Shown here in pieces: positions 51,697 to 59,453 of a stretch of 64,000 bases of DNA. The stretch lies in the NCBI RefSeq assembly GCF_900177675.1, contig NZ_FXWM01000001.1, forward strand, positions 1,249,001-1,313,000, in the 5' to 3' direction. The notes beneath the pieces are model-generated. The model was given only the letters and a program-made list of their open reading frames with translations. It was not told the origin of the DNA and searched no databases. The translations under genes and the position numbers were made by a program. Positions within the stretch are counted from its first letter, which is position 1. Every line of letters begins with the position of its first letter. The stretch is from Bacillus sp. OV166 (GTDB lineage Bacteria > Bacillota > Bacilli > Bacillales > Cytobacillaceae).

Positions 51697-52860
51697 ATGT
51701 TACCTAATGAAGAAATAAGAACTGTTAAATGGTTTCTTTTATTTTTTTATATAATTCTTGTAGGTTATGATTTTTTTTATTACTATCTTTTCCCAGCCTT
51801 CATAGAACATGAAGAAGTGGGCCCGCCTAATAAATTTTTTTATTTAACTTATGTCCTTTTAATAATATTAATTCCAATAGCATATTATTTAAATAAGCGG
51901 AATAAGCAAGCTTCAATAAAATACGTATTTTTTACAAGCTATCTATTGGTTACTTTTATTGTGGATATCTTATCCTTCTATGGAAGGGGAGCGTCTTACA
52001 AAAGTGGGAATTTAATAGAAGTGTTTTTACTTTTATCACTACCTCTTTTCCTTAGTAGAAAATATTTTTGGCTAGTAAGTTTAGGTGTTACAGCAAGATA
52101 TTTATTCGTTGGTATTATATTAAAGACTTCTTATGTAATAATCCCGATTATTTTAATAGCTGTACTGTCTATCATGGCATTTTTTTTATTAGTTCGTTTT
52201 CAGGGATACGTAAAAGCGATAAGTACTTCATACGACAAACAATTAGAAGGAATTGTAAAAGGTGTTATTGCTACTCTGGAGTTAAAGGATCCGTATACTA
52301 AGGGACATAGTGAAAGAGTAGCCAGTTATGCTTTGTTGTTAGCAAAGGAAATAGGTAAGCTTTCTAAAGATGAGCAAAAATCATTTTATTATGCATGTTT
52401 ATTACATGATATAGGAAAAGTTCATATCCCTGACCGTATTCTAATGAAACCAGGGAAGCTGACAAACGATGAATTTGAAATAATAAAATCACATCCAGTT
52501 GTTGGTGCTGAAGCAGTTGATAATGTCGAGGGGATTAAAGGTAGTCTTTCTGTTATTCGTTCGCATCATGAACGTTGGGATGGTAAAGGGTATCCTGATC
52601 AATTAAAAGGAGAAGAAATCCCCTTCCTTGCTAGAGTGGCTGCAGTTGCAGATGCTTTTGATGCAATGACATCTTCTCGATCTTATCGAGCAGCAATGCC
52701 AGTTGAAGTAGCCTATCAACGCATCATTGACGGAAAAGGTTCCCAATTTGATCCCATTTTAGTGGAAGAATTCAAAAAGGTATATCCAGCATGGATTAAA
52801 TTTCATGAAAAATATCCATGGTTAAAAGAATGGGAATTTCCTAAGGAGGTGGATTTATGA
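51697..52860 (+). CDS. membrane HD-GYP phosphodiesterase with the shared sensor domain
   Basis: A 387-residue protein: six-helix membrane sensor (about 10-180) with ASYKSGNLIEVFLLLSLPLF and RKYFWLVSLGV, aligning with the kinase upstream. A cytoplasmic HD-GYP domain follows: GHSERVASYA, LLHDIGK (H237, D238), SHPVVGAE, SHHERWDGKGYP (GYP 298-300) and VAAVADAFDAMTSSRSYR. HD-GYP enzymes hydrolyse cyclic di-nucleotides such as c-di-GMP; the key residues are intact. I start at the ATG at 51697, five bases after GGAGG; the frame stays open upstream to 51604. Its stop codon overlaps the start of the 24-codon gene. Confidence 0.85.
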   Translation: MLPNEEIRTVKWFLLFFYIILVGYDFFYYYLFPAFIEHEEVGPPNKFFYLTYVLLIILIPIAYYLNKRNKQASIKYVFFTSYLLVTFIVDILSFYGRGASYKSGNLIEVFLLLSLPLFLSRKYFWLVSLGVTARYLFVGIILKTSYVIIPIILIAVLSIMAFFLLVRFQGYVKAISTSYDKQLEGIVKGVIATLELKDPYTKGHSERVASYALLLAKEIGKLSKDEQKSFYYACLLHDIGKVHIPDRILMKPGKLTNDEFEIIKSHPVVGAEAVDNVEGIKGSLSVIRSHHERWDGKGYPDQLKGEEIPFLARVAAVADAFDAMTSSRSYRAAMPVEVAYQRIIDGKGSQFDPILVEEFKKVYPAWIKFHEKYPWLKEWEFPKEVDL

Positions 52861-52931
52861 AAATCCGAAAGCTGAAAAAGGTAAAAACAACTTGCTGGTG
52901 GTGTCAATTTGTTCCTGGTTGGAAAGGTTAA
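52857..52931 (+). CDS. 24-residue Trp/Cys-rich peptide gene
   Basis: ATG at 52857 overlaps the TGA of the HD-GYP gene (ATGA) and has an excellent AAGGAGGTG five to six bases upstream. The frame runs 24 codons to TAA at 52931. The first ten residues are strongly basic (five Lys, one Arg); the rest reads TTCWWCQFVPGWKG, with a CxxC pair enclosing two Trp and a further Trp near the end. It is followed by a hairpin and then by a PqqD-M50 membrane peptidase. This is the layout of a ribosomal peptide precursor with its processing protein. I do not recognise the peptide. Cyclisation, disulfide formation or other modification is speculation. Confidence 0.7.
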   Translation: MKIRKLKKVKTTCWWCQFVPGWKG

Positions 52932-52936
52932 AAAAA

Positions 52937-52968
52937 AAAGGATGCTAGCGAAAAGCTAAGCATCCTTT
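52937..52968 (+). terminator. hairpin between the peptide gene and the peptidase gene
   Basis: AAAGGATGC-TAGC pairs with GCTA-GCATCCTTT (one bulged A) over a GAAAA loop. The tail is short (TTTCTT). Partial termination here would give more peptide than peptidase message. Confidence 0.65.
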
Positions 52969-53002
52969 CTTAATGATAAAATATGAGATAAAGGGTGTTA
53001 AT

Positions 53003-54184
53003 ATGAACCTAACACTTCATTCGCGTCTTTTGTTGGTCCCAGTCAATATTCGCAAGGATAAAAAACATTATATCGTTGAAGATATTGTATTAGGCGAGTT
53101 TTATGAGATGCCGAGGGTTTGTATTGATGCAATCCATTTAATCAACAACGGTGGGTCGATAGAGGAAATTGAACGGGTGCTTAAAGATAAATATCCTATT
53201 GATGAAGTAGATATGCTCGATTTTGCCGAACAATTACTAATTATGGGCTTGATAGGTGAAGTTGATGGTGTAAAAGTTGAATTGAAGGAAAAGAAAAAGA
53301 AAGACTTAGGCCTTTTATGGATTTCACCAAAGATCGGGGAGTTTTTCTTTAATAAGGCTGCATACCTTGTTTATTTCACTTTATTGCTAGTTAATGTGTT
53401 TATCCTTCTATCCCATCCATGCTTATTTCCGCACTATAAGGATTTGTTTGTTTTTGATTTAATGATTTTGAATATCCCGACTTGGATGGGAATTACGATT
53501 ATCCTTGTCTTTATTCATGAGTTTGGCCACATATTAGCGATGAGGGCTCAAAATCTTCCGACTAAGCTGGAGGTCGGGCATCGATTAATACTTGTTGTCC
53601 TTGAGACTGATATGTCATCGGTTTGGAAACTTCCTTCTAATAAGCGGAATGTTTTATTTCTGGCGGGCCTTTGCTTTGATACACTTATTCTTTCATGCGC
53701 ATTAATTAGCCATCTAATTTTTGCAAATGGGTCAGAGATTTTCCTTGGTGTTATGAATGTAGTGGTCTTGGATACATTTATTCGAATGGTTTACCAAGGC
53801 TTCATTTATATGAAAACCGATTTATATTACTTCATTGAAAATGTATCGGGCTGCTATAACTTAATGGAAAATGCCCAGCAAGCGATAAGGAAGAAGCTTT
53901 CATTTCTCAACTCACCATCAATACAAGAGGTTGTTTTTGAGGGAGAAAAAAAGATAGTTTTTTTATATTCAATCTTTTATTTTGTCGGAGTCATCCTGAC
54001 AGTTATCATATATACATTTTTTTATGTCCCCCAATTATTATTTGCATGGAAAAGAATTCTTCCTGGTTTTTCTCAAGGACCGTCCTCGCTTCCATTCTGG
54101 GATGCAATACTTTTTACCTTGCAAATACTAATTGGTTTATTGCTTCTTCTATATTCCTGGCGGAAAAAGTACACTCAAAGATAG
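53003..54184 (+). CDS. membrane zinc peptidase (M50-like) with N-terminal PqqD-like domain
   Basis: A 393-residue protein. Residues ~10-95 resemble PqqD-type peptide-recognition domains (YIVEDIVLGEFYEMPRVCIDAIHLI, SIEEIERVLKDKYPIDEVDMLDFAEQLLIMGLIGEV). After it come about six to seven membrane helices. The zinc motif HEFGH is at 172-176, and the distal MKTDLYYFIENVSGCYNL (Asp273) matches the third-ligand motif of 'peptide zinc metalloprotease' proteins that process or export RiPPs (YydH-like). The ATG at 53003 follows AAAGGGTG by five to six bases; 52973 is an in-frame alternative. The 24-residue peptide just upstream is the obvious candidate substrate. Confidence 0.82.
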   Translation: MNLTLHSRLLLVPVNIRKDKKHYIVEDIVLGEFYEMPRVCIDAIHLINNGGSIEEIERVLKDKYPIDEVDMLDFAEQLLIMGLIGEVDGVKVELKEKKKKDLGLLWISPKIGEFFFNKAAYLVYFTLLLVNVFILLSHPCLFPHYKDLFVFDLMILNIPTWMGITIILVFIHEFGHILAMRAQNLPTKLEVGHRLILVVLETDMSSVWKLPSNKRNVLFLAGLCFDTLILSCALISHLIFANGSEIFLGVMNVVVLDTFIRMVYQGFIYMKTDLYYFIENVSGCYNLMENAQQAIRKKLSFLNSPSIQEVVFEGEKKIVFLYSIFYFVGVILTVIIYTFFYVPQLLFAWKRILPGFSQGPSSLPFWDAILFTLQILIGLLLLLYSWRKKYTQR

Positions 54185-54201
54185 ATCTTAATACTAGATG
54201 T

Positions 54202-54226
54202 GACAAACATTTGTCTAAAATAATAT
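54202..54226 (+). promoter_or_regulatory. palindromic operator candidate and -10 element of the nitrate reductase operon
   Basis: GACAAACATTTGTC (54202-54215) has perfect six-base arms with a 2-bp centre. TAATAT at 54221-54226 could be a -10 box. TGTGA overlaps its left end but no second FNR half-site is present, so the binding protein is unknown. Confidence 0.4.
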
Positions 54227-54273
54227 TTCTAAGGGTTTTTTCCTTCCATGATAGGGGAACTCCCTGATATTTA

Positions 54274-54329
54274 TAACACCACCGTTTTTCTTACAATAAG
54301 AGTAAGAAAAACGGTGGTGTTATTTTTTT
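54274..54329 (+). terminator. 21-bp-stem terminator in the leader of the nitrate reductase operon
   Basis: The arms 54274-54294 and 54302-54322 are exact reverse complements (inner part CTTAC/GTAAG, outer part TAACACC/GGTGTTA), followed by seven T. The ribosome site GGAGGG starts one or two bases after the T run. It either ends the peptidase unit or attenuates the operon. Confidence 0.85.
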
Positions 54330-54344
54330 AGGAGGGACTAGAGG

Positions 54345-55427
54345 ATGCAATCAAATATTGCTACAAATAAAAAAACAGGAAGCTCGGTCAATGATGCCTT
54401 TGCTTCACATTTTGCTAAATCAATGTTTTTAACTATTGCCGGACTCGCTATTTTAACTTTTATTGGCACAAGAATGTTTACGCACGTTGACTTGAATCTT
54501 TATGGGTATATGGTCGGAACAATCGTCTTTATCGGCGGATTTTTCTACCGCTTTATTGCTTGGGGCGAGAGACCACCGACCAAGATTTTTATTAAAAAAG
54601 GCTTAAAGCTTTTATTTCGAAAAAGTACTCCGAAAACGGCTGTTAATCATTTAGCCATTTACGATTTTATCCGAAATCGCGGGATTTACCGATGGGTACA
54701 GCATATTTTAATCGGTTGGGGCTGTGTCCTTGCGTGCTTGGTGACCTTTCCGCTCGTATTCAGCTGGATGTATTTTACGATGGAAGACAATGGGTACTAT
54801 ACGATCGTGTTTTTTGGAATGAACGTCATGCAGGTTAAAGCCGAAGGAATTATTGCATGGCTCTCCTATAATGCACTGAATATCGCAGCTATCATGGTGA
54901 CTGCGGGTGTGTGCATGGCGCTCTACCGTCGCTTAGGTAACATGCAGGCGAGAGCAGAACAAAAATTCATGTATGATTTTTTACCACTTTATCTATTGTT
55001 ATTTATATCTGTAACCGGGCTTTTACTAACCTTTCAAAACATTGTCATGCATGGCTGGATGCAGCCGCAAATGTCACTGATTCACCAATTTTCCGTAATC
55101 GTCACGTTAATTTATCTACCGTTTGGAAAGCTAGCGCATATTCCATTCCGTCCAATGAGTGTATTCGCAAGAAATTACCGTGAACATTATGCTGAGCAGC
55201 AAATGAAGAAATGTAAGGTGTGCGGCGATCATTTTGTATCAGTGGAACAATCTAGTGATGTTATTCAAGTATTAGGCGCTAACGAGATCGACTTCAATAT
55301 GCAAGATGGCTTTAATCTAGCTGAACTATGCCTGCCATGTCGCAGAAAATATAGAATTTCAAGATTCTCAGGCTTCGCAACTCATCAAGTAAAGGTCAAG
55401 GAGGCAAACCAGAATGCAAAAGGATAA
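54345..55427 (+). CDS. membrane cytochrome-like subunit of the nitrate reductase operon
   Basis: A 360-residue membrane protein with about six helices. Histidines in helices (RWVQHILIGWGC, QNIVMHGWMQPQMSLIHQFSVIV) could bind b-type haem. The cytoplasmic C-terminal tail carries two Cys pairs (CKVCGDHF and CLPCRRKY, about residues 286-340), a possible metal or Fe-S site. It likely links the quinone pool to the soluble subunits encoded next. The gene overlaps the catalytic-subunit gene by 14 bp. I do not recognise a precise named family, so haem content is inferred. Confidence 0.7.
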   Translation: MQSNIATNKKTGSSVNDAFASHFAKSMFLTIAGLAILTFIGTRMFTHVDLNLYGYMVGTIVFIGGFFYRFIAWGERPPTKIFIKKGLKLLFRKSTPKTAVNHLAIYDFIRNRGIYRWVQHILIGWGCVLACLVTFPLVFSWMYFTMEDNGYYTIVFFGMNVMQVKAEGIIAWLSYNALNIAAIMVTAGVCMALYRRLGNMQARAEQKFMYDFLPLYLLLFISVTGLLLTFQNIVMHGWMQPQMSLIHQFSVIVTLIYLPFGKLAHIPFRPMSVFARNYREHYAEQQMKKCKVCGDHFVSVEQSSDVIQVLGANEIDFNMQDGFNLAELCLPCRRKYRISRFSGFATHQVKVKEANQNAKG

Positions 55428-57603
55428 TTTTCGGAACCCAAGAGATAAATTTTTCAAAGAAGTCGAAAATGTTCGTCATCCGAATGAAACGCTTGTAAAA
55501 ACTCATTGCAGTTATTGCGGGATGCAATGCGGGATGAATTTACGGGTAAATACAAAAACAAATAAAATAATTGGGGTGGAGCCTCGATATGACTGGCCAG
55601 TAACGGTCGGTAAAATGTGTCCCAAAGGGGTTACTGCTTACCAGCAAACCAACCATGATGATCGTATTTTAAAACCACTAATTCGTGATGATGCCTCACT
55701 AAAGGGAACAAAAGATGGCTTTCGTGAGGCAACCTGGGATGAAGCCTATGATTTAATCGTGAAAAAATTTCAAGAGCTTCAAAAAAGTTATGGTAAGGAT
55801 TCGCTTAGTGTCTATAGCGGTGTATCGATGACAAACGAAAAATGTTATTTATCAGGAAAGTTTGCCCGTGTCGGCTTACAGACTCGTTACATTGATTACA
55901 ACGGCCGATTCTGTATGGCAAGTGCCGCAGGTGGCTTTCTGAGATCCTTTGGAGTCGACCGAGGATCAACCCTGCCTTGGACAGATCTTCATGAAACGGA
56001 TTGCTTGTTTATTGCAGGAAGCAATACAGCAGAATGTCACCCAACTTCGATGTTCCGTGTGTGGGCAGTCCAGGAAAGAGGAGGCTACTTAATTGTAGCA
56101 GACCCGCGTGAGACCCCCATTGCCAGGAGAGCCGATGTTCACTTAGATTTAAGACCTGGAACAGACTTAGCCCTTGCCAATGGAATTCTAAACTTACTTA
56201 TTCAAAATGGCTATGCGGATGAAGAATTCGTAAATAACCATACAAATGGCTTTGAAGAAACAAAAGAATTGGTAAAAGAATTTACACCTGAATATACGAG
56301 TGAGCTTACTGGGGTTGCACCAGAAAAAATCATACGTGCAGCAGAAATCTACGGTAAAGCACCAAATGCCATTGTCATGTTTGCCCGAGGAATTGAGCAA
56401 CAGCATAAAGGTGTTGATAACGTATCAGCATACACAAACATGGCCTTAGTCACAGGGAAAATTGGCCGCCCGAAAGCAGGAGTTGCTACATTTACTGGTC
56501 AAGGGAACGGTCAAGGCGGCCGGGAGCACGGTCAAAAAGCAGATGCCCTTCCTGGTTATCGTAAAATCACAAATCCAGAGCACGTGAAGGCAGTTGCCAA
56601 AGTGTGGGGAATTGAACCCGAAGAAATGCCAAAAGAGGGTGTATCTGCATACGAAATGTTCGAATTAATGGAGCAAAAAACAATTAGAGGTTTGTACCTG
56701 CTTTGCTCCAATCCAGCCGTATCGGCTCCAAATCTAAATTATGTACGTGAACAAATGAAAAATCTAGACTTTATGGTGTGTGCAGACTTTTACTTATCGG
56801 AATCAGCTGAGTTTGCGGATGTCATTCTTCCAACCACAACTTGGTCTGAAGACGAAGGAACAGTAACCAACCTTGAAGGACGTTGTATTAAAATTAACAA
56901 GGCACAAGAACCGCTGGGAGAATCGAAACCAGATTGGCAAATCCAAGTGGAATTATGTGAGCGTCTAGGCAGAGGAAAATACTTCTCACATTTAAAAACA
57001 GCAAGCGATGTTGGGGATGAATTCCGTTTAGCTTCTAAAGGCGGCTATGCCGACTACTATGGTATCACATGGGATAAAATCGAAAAGCAAGATGGTGTTT
57101 TTTGGCCATGTAAAGACGAAAATGATCCAGGAACACCCCACATGTTCTTAGATAAAAAGTTCTATCATCCAGATGGAAAGGCAAAAATCTGTGCCCTGCC
57201 CTATCGTCCACCGGCTGAAGAGCCTGATGAAGTATATCCATTACGCTTAACCACAGGACGTGTCGTCTACCATTATCTATCTGGAAACCAAACCCGCCGG
57301 ATCCAATTCTTGCGCGATATGTGCCCAGAACCGTATGTAGAAGTACATCCAGAAACTGCTGCTAAATATAACATTGAACACGAAGAATTTGTTCGCCTCT
57401 TTACTCGTAGAGGTGAAGCGAAATATAAAGTGAAAATCACTGAAGCCATTCGAAAAGATACTGTATTTGTTCCTTACCATTTTGGTCACGATAAATCTAT
57501 TAATCTATTAACGATTGCAGCGCTTGACCCTATGTCACGGATGCCGGAATTCAAAGCGTGTGCCGCTCAGATTGAAAAACTAGAAATGAAGAAGGTGCAG
57601 TAA
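55414..57603 (+). CDS. molybdopterin oxidoreductase, Nas/Nap-type nitrate reductase catalytic subunit
   Basis: A 729-residue bis-MGD enzyme. The N-terminal 4Fe-4S site is C32-x2-C35-x3-C39 with the fourth Cys near 69 (KMCPKG). The Mo ligand is Cys167 in DYNGRFCMASAAGG, the pattern of Nas/Nap nitrate reductases rather than the CH-type sequence of formate dehydrogenases. Further family segments are GSNTAECHPTSMFR, FTGQGNGQGGREHGQKAD and the C-terminal molydopterin-binding LTTGRVVYHYLSGNQTRR. There is no Tat signal, so it should stay in the cytoplasm. The Nre-like regulators downstream support nitrate as substrate. Confidence 0.85.
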   Translation: MQKDNFRNPRDKFFKEVENVRHPNETLVKTHCSYCGMQCGMNLRVNTKTNKIIGVEPRYDWPVTVGKMCPKGVTAYQQTNHDDRILKPLIRDDASLKGTKDGFREATWDEAYDLIVKKFQELQKSYGKDSLSVYSGVSMTNEKCYLSGKFARVGLQTRYIDYNGRFCMASAAGGFLRSFGVDRGSTLPWTDLHETDCLFIAGSNTAECHPTSMFRVWAVQERGGYLIVADPRETPIARRADVHLDLRPGTDLALANGILNLLIQNGYADEEFVNNHTNGFEETKELVKEFTPEYTSELTGVAPEKIIRAAEIYGKAPNAIVMFARGIEQQHKGVDNVSAYTNMALVTGKIGRPKAGVATFTGQGNGQGGREHGQKADALPGYRKITNPEHVKAVAKVWGIEPEEMPKEGVSAYEMFELMEQKTIRGLYLLCSNPAVSAPNLNYVREQMKNLDFMVCADFYLSESAEFADVILPTTTWSEDEGTVTNLEGRCIKINKAQEPLGESKPDWQIQVELCERLGRGKYFSHLKTASDVGDEFRLASKGGYADYYGITWDKIEKQDGVFWPCKDENDPGTPHMFLDKKFYHPDGKAKICALPYRPPAEEPDEVYPLRLTTGRVVYHYLSGNQTRRIQFLRDMCPEPYVEVHPETAAKYNIEHEEFVRLFTRRGEAKYKVKITEAIRKDTVFVPYHFGHDKSINLLTIAALDPMSRMPEFKACAAQIEKLEMKKVQ

Positions 57604-58164
57604 ATGAAAAAGAGGCTATATCTCGAACTTGAAAACTGTATAGGGTGCCGCTCGTGTTTGGCGGCTTGTACGCAGTGCGGAGGGCATGAGGAACGTAACC
57701 GTAACTATGTTTACGATGTGAATCCGCTTGTTAACCGTCAAACGATGCCTCTGATGTGCCTTCACTGTGTGAATCCAGCTTGTGCAAGAAGCTGTCCAGC
57801 CCAGGCGATCCAAATCCATGAAACAGGAGCCGTTCTTTCGGCTCTAGTGGAAAAGTGCATTGGCTGCCAAAACTGTACAATTGCTTGCCCGTATGGAATA
57901 CCAAAGTTTGATACAGAGCAAAATTTAATGTACAAGTGCGATCTTTGTATCGACCGTACAAAGGATGGCATCCCGCCAATGTGTGCAAGTGTTTGCCCGT
58001 CAAATACATTACAATGGCTAACAGATGAAGAAATTGAAGCGAAACAAAAGAAATTTAACTTAGATAATGGTAAATGGGTAACAAGTATGCCTTATTTAGA
58101 AGGCGAAACAAATGTAAAAGTGAATCTTCCTGGTATTCTGCAGGGCGTCACTAAATTGTTTTAG
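57604..58164 (+). CDS. 4Fe-4S ferredoxin-type electron-transfer subunit
   Basis: A 186-residue protein with four cysteine clusters: CIGCRSCLAAC (residues 12-22), CLHCVNPACARSC, CIGCQNCTIAC, and CDLCIDRTKDGIPPMCASVC. This is the HycB/NarH/DmsB type that wires a membrane subunit to a molybdenum subunit. It begins directly after the stop codon of the catalytic subunit with AAGGTG as ribosome site. It most likely passes electrons to the nitrate reductase. Confidence 0.9.
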   Translation: MKKRLYLELENCIGCRSCLAACTQCGGHEERNRNYVYDVNPLVNRQTMPLMCLHCVNPACARSCPAQAIQIHETGAVLSALVEKCIGCQNCTIACPYGIPKFDTEQNLMYKCDLCIDRTKDGIPPMCASVCPSNTLQWLTDEEIEAKQKKFNLDNGKWVTSMPYLEGETNVKVNLPGILQGVTKLF

Positions 58165-58175
58165 GAGGGATTCGC

Positions 58176-58700
58176 ATGACAGATAAAAATAATAAAATCC
58201 CGTTCAAAGAAGATAATTACACACATAATATAAACCGCAATAATGAAAGAAAGCTCGACCGACGTGGATTTATGAAAACGCTAGTTGGTGCGGCAGGTGT
58301 TTTCGCTGTTTCTTCACTTCCTTGGGGAGCCTTGGCTGCAAAAGAATTAACAGGATTGGGCGATAAAATATATCCAAAGCAAAAAATTACCGATGTTAAA
58401 TCTCTGCCTATCGGAGATGCAGTCGACTTTGCTTTTCCTGGTGAACATGATAGTGCTATTTTAATTAGACTCTCCGAAAATAAATATGTAGCCTACCAAA
58501 ATGCGTGCACCCACTTAAGATGCCCTGTGTTTTGGAAAAAGGATGAAGGAGAAATGCTTTGCCCTTGCCATCACGGGAAATTCGATGTAGAAACAGGTGC
58601 GCCGATTGCTGGTCCACCGAGACGTCCACTTCCTGAAATATATGTAAAAGTAGAAAACGGAGTGGTTTATGCCGTGGGGGTGAAGCGTTATGAAGCGTAG
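58176..58700 (+). CDS. Tat-exported Rieske 2Fe-2S protein
   Basis: A 174-residue protein with a twin-arginine signal (DRRGFMK followed by TLVGAAGVFAVSSLPWGALA, about residues 28-55). The Rieske ligands are CTHLRC and CPCHHGKF (about residues 112-145). The twin Arg implies folding and cofactor loading before export, so the 2Fe-2S domain sits outside the membrane while the catalytic subunit appears cytoplasmic. It could join the membrane subunit as a quinol-oxidising module. It overlaps the next small gene by 11 bp. Confidence 0.88.
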   Translation: MTDKNNKIPFKEDNYTHNINRNNERKLDRRGFMKTLVGAAGVFAVSSLPWGALAAKELTGLGDKIYPKQKITDVKSLPIGDAVDFAFPGEHDSAILIRLSENKYVAYQNACTHLRCPVFWKKDEGEMLCPCHHGKFDVETGAPIAGPPRRPLPEIYVKVENGVVYAVGVKRYEA

Positions 58701-58881
58701 TTATTTGCCAGTTGCCCTACTACTTGTGGTGTTGATGTTAAACATTATCTTTACACAATATATGGTTCATCAATACTTCTATGAAAACTATACTAATACA
58801 ATAATTGCTGCAGTCATTAACGTTATTTTATTTCCAGTCGCATTCCTTATTTATAAAAAAGGTGTGAATATCAATGACTAG
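58690..58881 (+). CDS. small two-helix membrane protein, 63 aa
   Basis: Two hydrophobic helices (YLPVALLLVVLMLNIIFTQY and IIAAVINVILFPVAFLIY) with a short external loop. The ribosome site GGGGGTG lies in the end of the Rieske gene, so it is translationally coupled. Probably an assembly or anchoring component of the reductase; family unknown to me. Confidence 0.7.
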   Translation: MKRSYLPVALLLVVLMLNIIFTQYMVHQYFYENYTNTIIAAVINVILFPVAFLIYKKGVNIND

Positions 58882-59185
58882 TGAAACCTATATTGATTTT
58901 TGTTTTGTCCGGCCAGAAGCAGGCAGCTTTAGCCATGAAATTGATGAGTTATTGAAGACCACTTTTTCGAAAAAACGCCTAAATTGGTTTCTTGAAGAAA
59001 AAACACTCGATGGGGCAGAGATGGTTATTGCTGAAATAAAAGGAATGAGTGACTGGGGTTCTGAAGAAGAAACGATTCAATTCATCGAGGAAAATGCCGA
59101 TGAGAAGTTTTGGGAGTATTTGCAGGGCTTTAAGATGTTCATCTATCCTGCGAAGAGAGGATGTAACAGCTGTGGAACTCATTAA
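58874..59185 (+). CDS. small accessory protein of the nitrate reductase operon, 103 aa
   Basis: A soluble 103-residue protein starting inside the previous gene (8-bp overlap). It ends in CNSCGTH, a possible metal-binding pair. I do not recognise the family. The tight overlaps on both sides indicate a dedicated role in the reductase operon, perhaps cofactor or cluster insertion. Confidence 0.65.
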   Translation: MTSETYIDFCFVRPEAGSFSHEIDELLKTTFSKKRLNWFLEEKTLDGAEMVIAEIKGMSDWGSEEETIQFIEENADEKFWEYLQGFKMFIYPAKRGCNSCGTH

Positions 59186-59453
59186 ATTAGATGATTTGAA
59201 CATATTTGTGGGTGTGCCGGTAACAATTGCGATTCAAGATGCGGATGGTGGAGATCAGGCACCAGCTGTGAAGAAAACCATAAAAAAGGTGCAGTTCTGT
59301 CCTGATAGAACCCATATCCGCTTTTATTTTGATGATTTTTATTTTCTTGCGGTACCGATTTCTTGTCGAGTAAGTCAGATGGATGGACAATGGTCGGCTT
59401 TTGATTCGGAGAGCGGCTTAACGTTTACTGTAAAAAAGGTACAGGTCTTTTAA
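59172..59453 (+). CDS. small accessory protein of the nitrate reductase operon, 93 aa
   Basis: GTG at 59172, eleven bases after AGAGAGG and overlapping the previous gene by 14 bp. The frame continues upstream to 59049, but that part is in the shadow of the previous gene. The protein looks all-beta (VGVPVTIAIQDADGG, VQFCPDRTHIRFYFDDFYFLAVPISCRV). Function unknown. Its last codons form the first arm of a terminator. Confidence 0.65.
   Translation: MELIKLDDLNIFVGVPVTIAIQDADGGDQAPAVKKTIKKVQFCPDRTHIRFYFDDFYFLAVPISCRVSQMDGQWSAFDSESGLTFTVKKVQVF

Noticed and set aside
52857..52931. AgrD-type or ComX-type pheromone
   Set aside because: No AgrB- or ComQ-like gene is adjacent, the peptide lacks the AgrD helix and acidic tail, and it is much shorter than ComX precursors.
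54199..54215. FNR site at the nitrate reductase promoter
   Set aside because: Only one TGTGA half-site is present; the second half reads TTTGT rather than TCACA. The palindrome present is GACAAA/TTTGTC instead.
55414..57603. Formate dehydrogenase catalytic subunit
   Set aside because: The Mo-ligand region reads NGRFCMASAAGG as in nitrate reductases, and the neighbours are Nre-like nitrate/oxygen regulators; formate dehydrogenase would be expected to show a C/U-H motif there.
59049..59171. N-terminal extension of the 93-aa accessory protein
   Set aside because: The extension is out-of-frame reading of the preceding gene, and the GTG at 59172 has a ribosome site (AGAGAGG).
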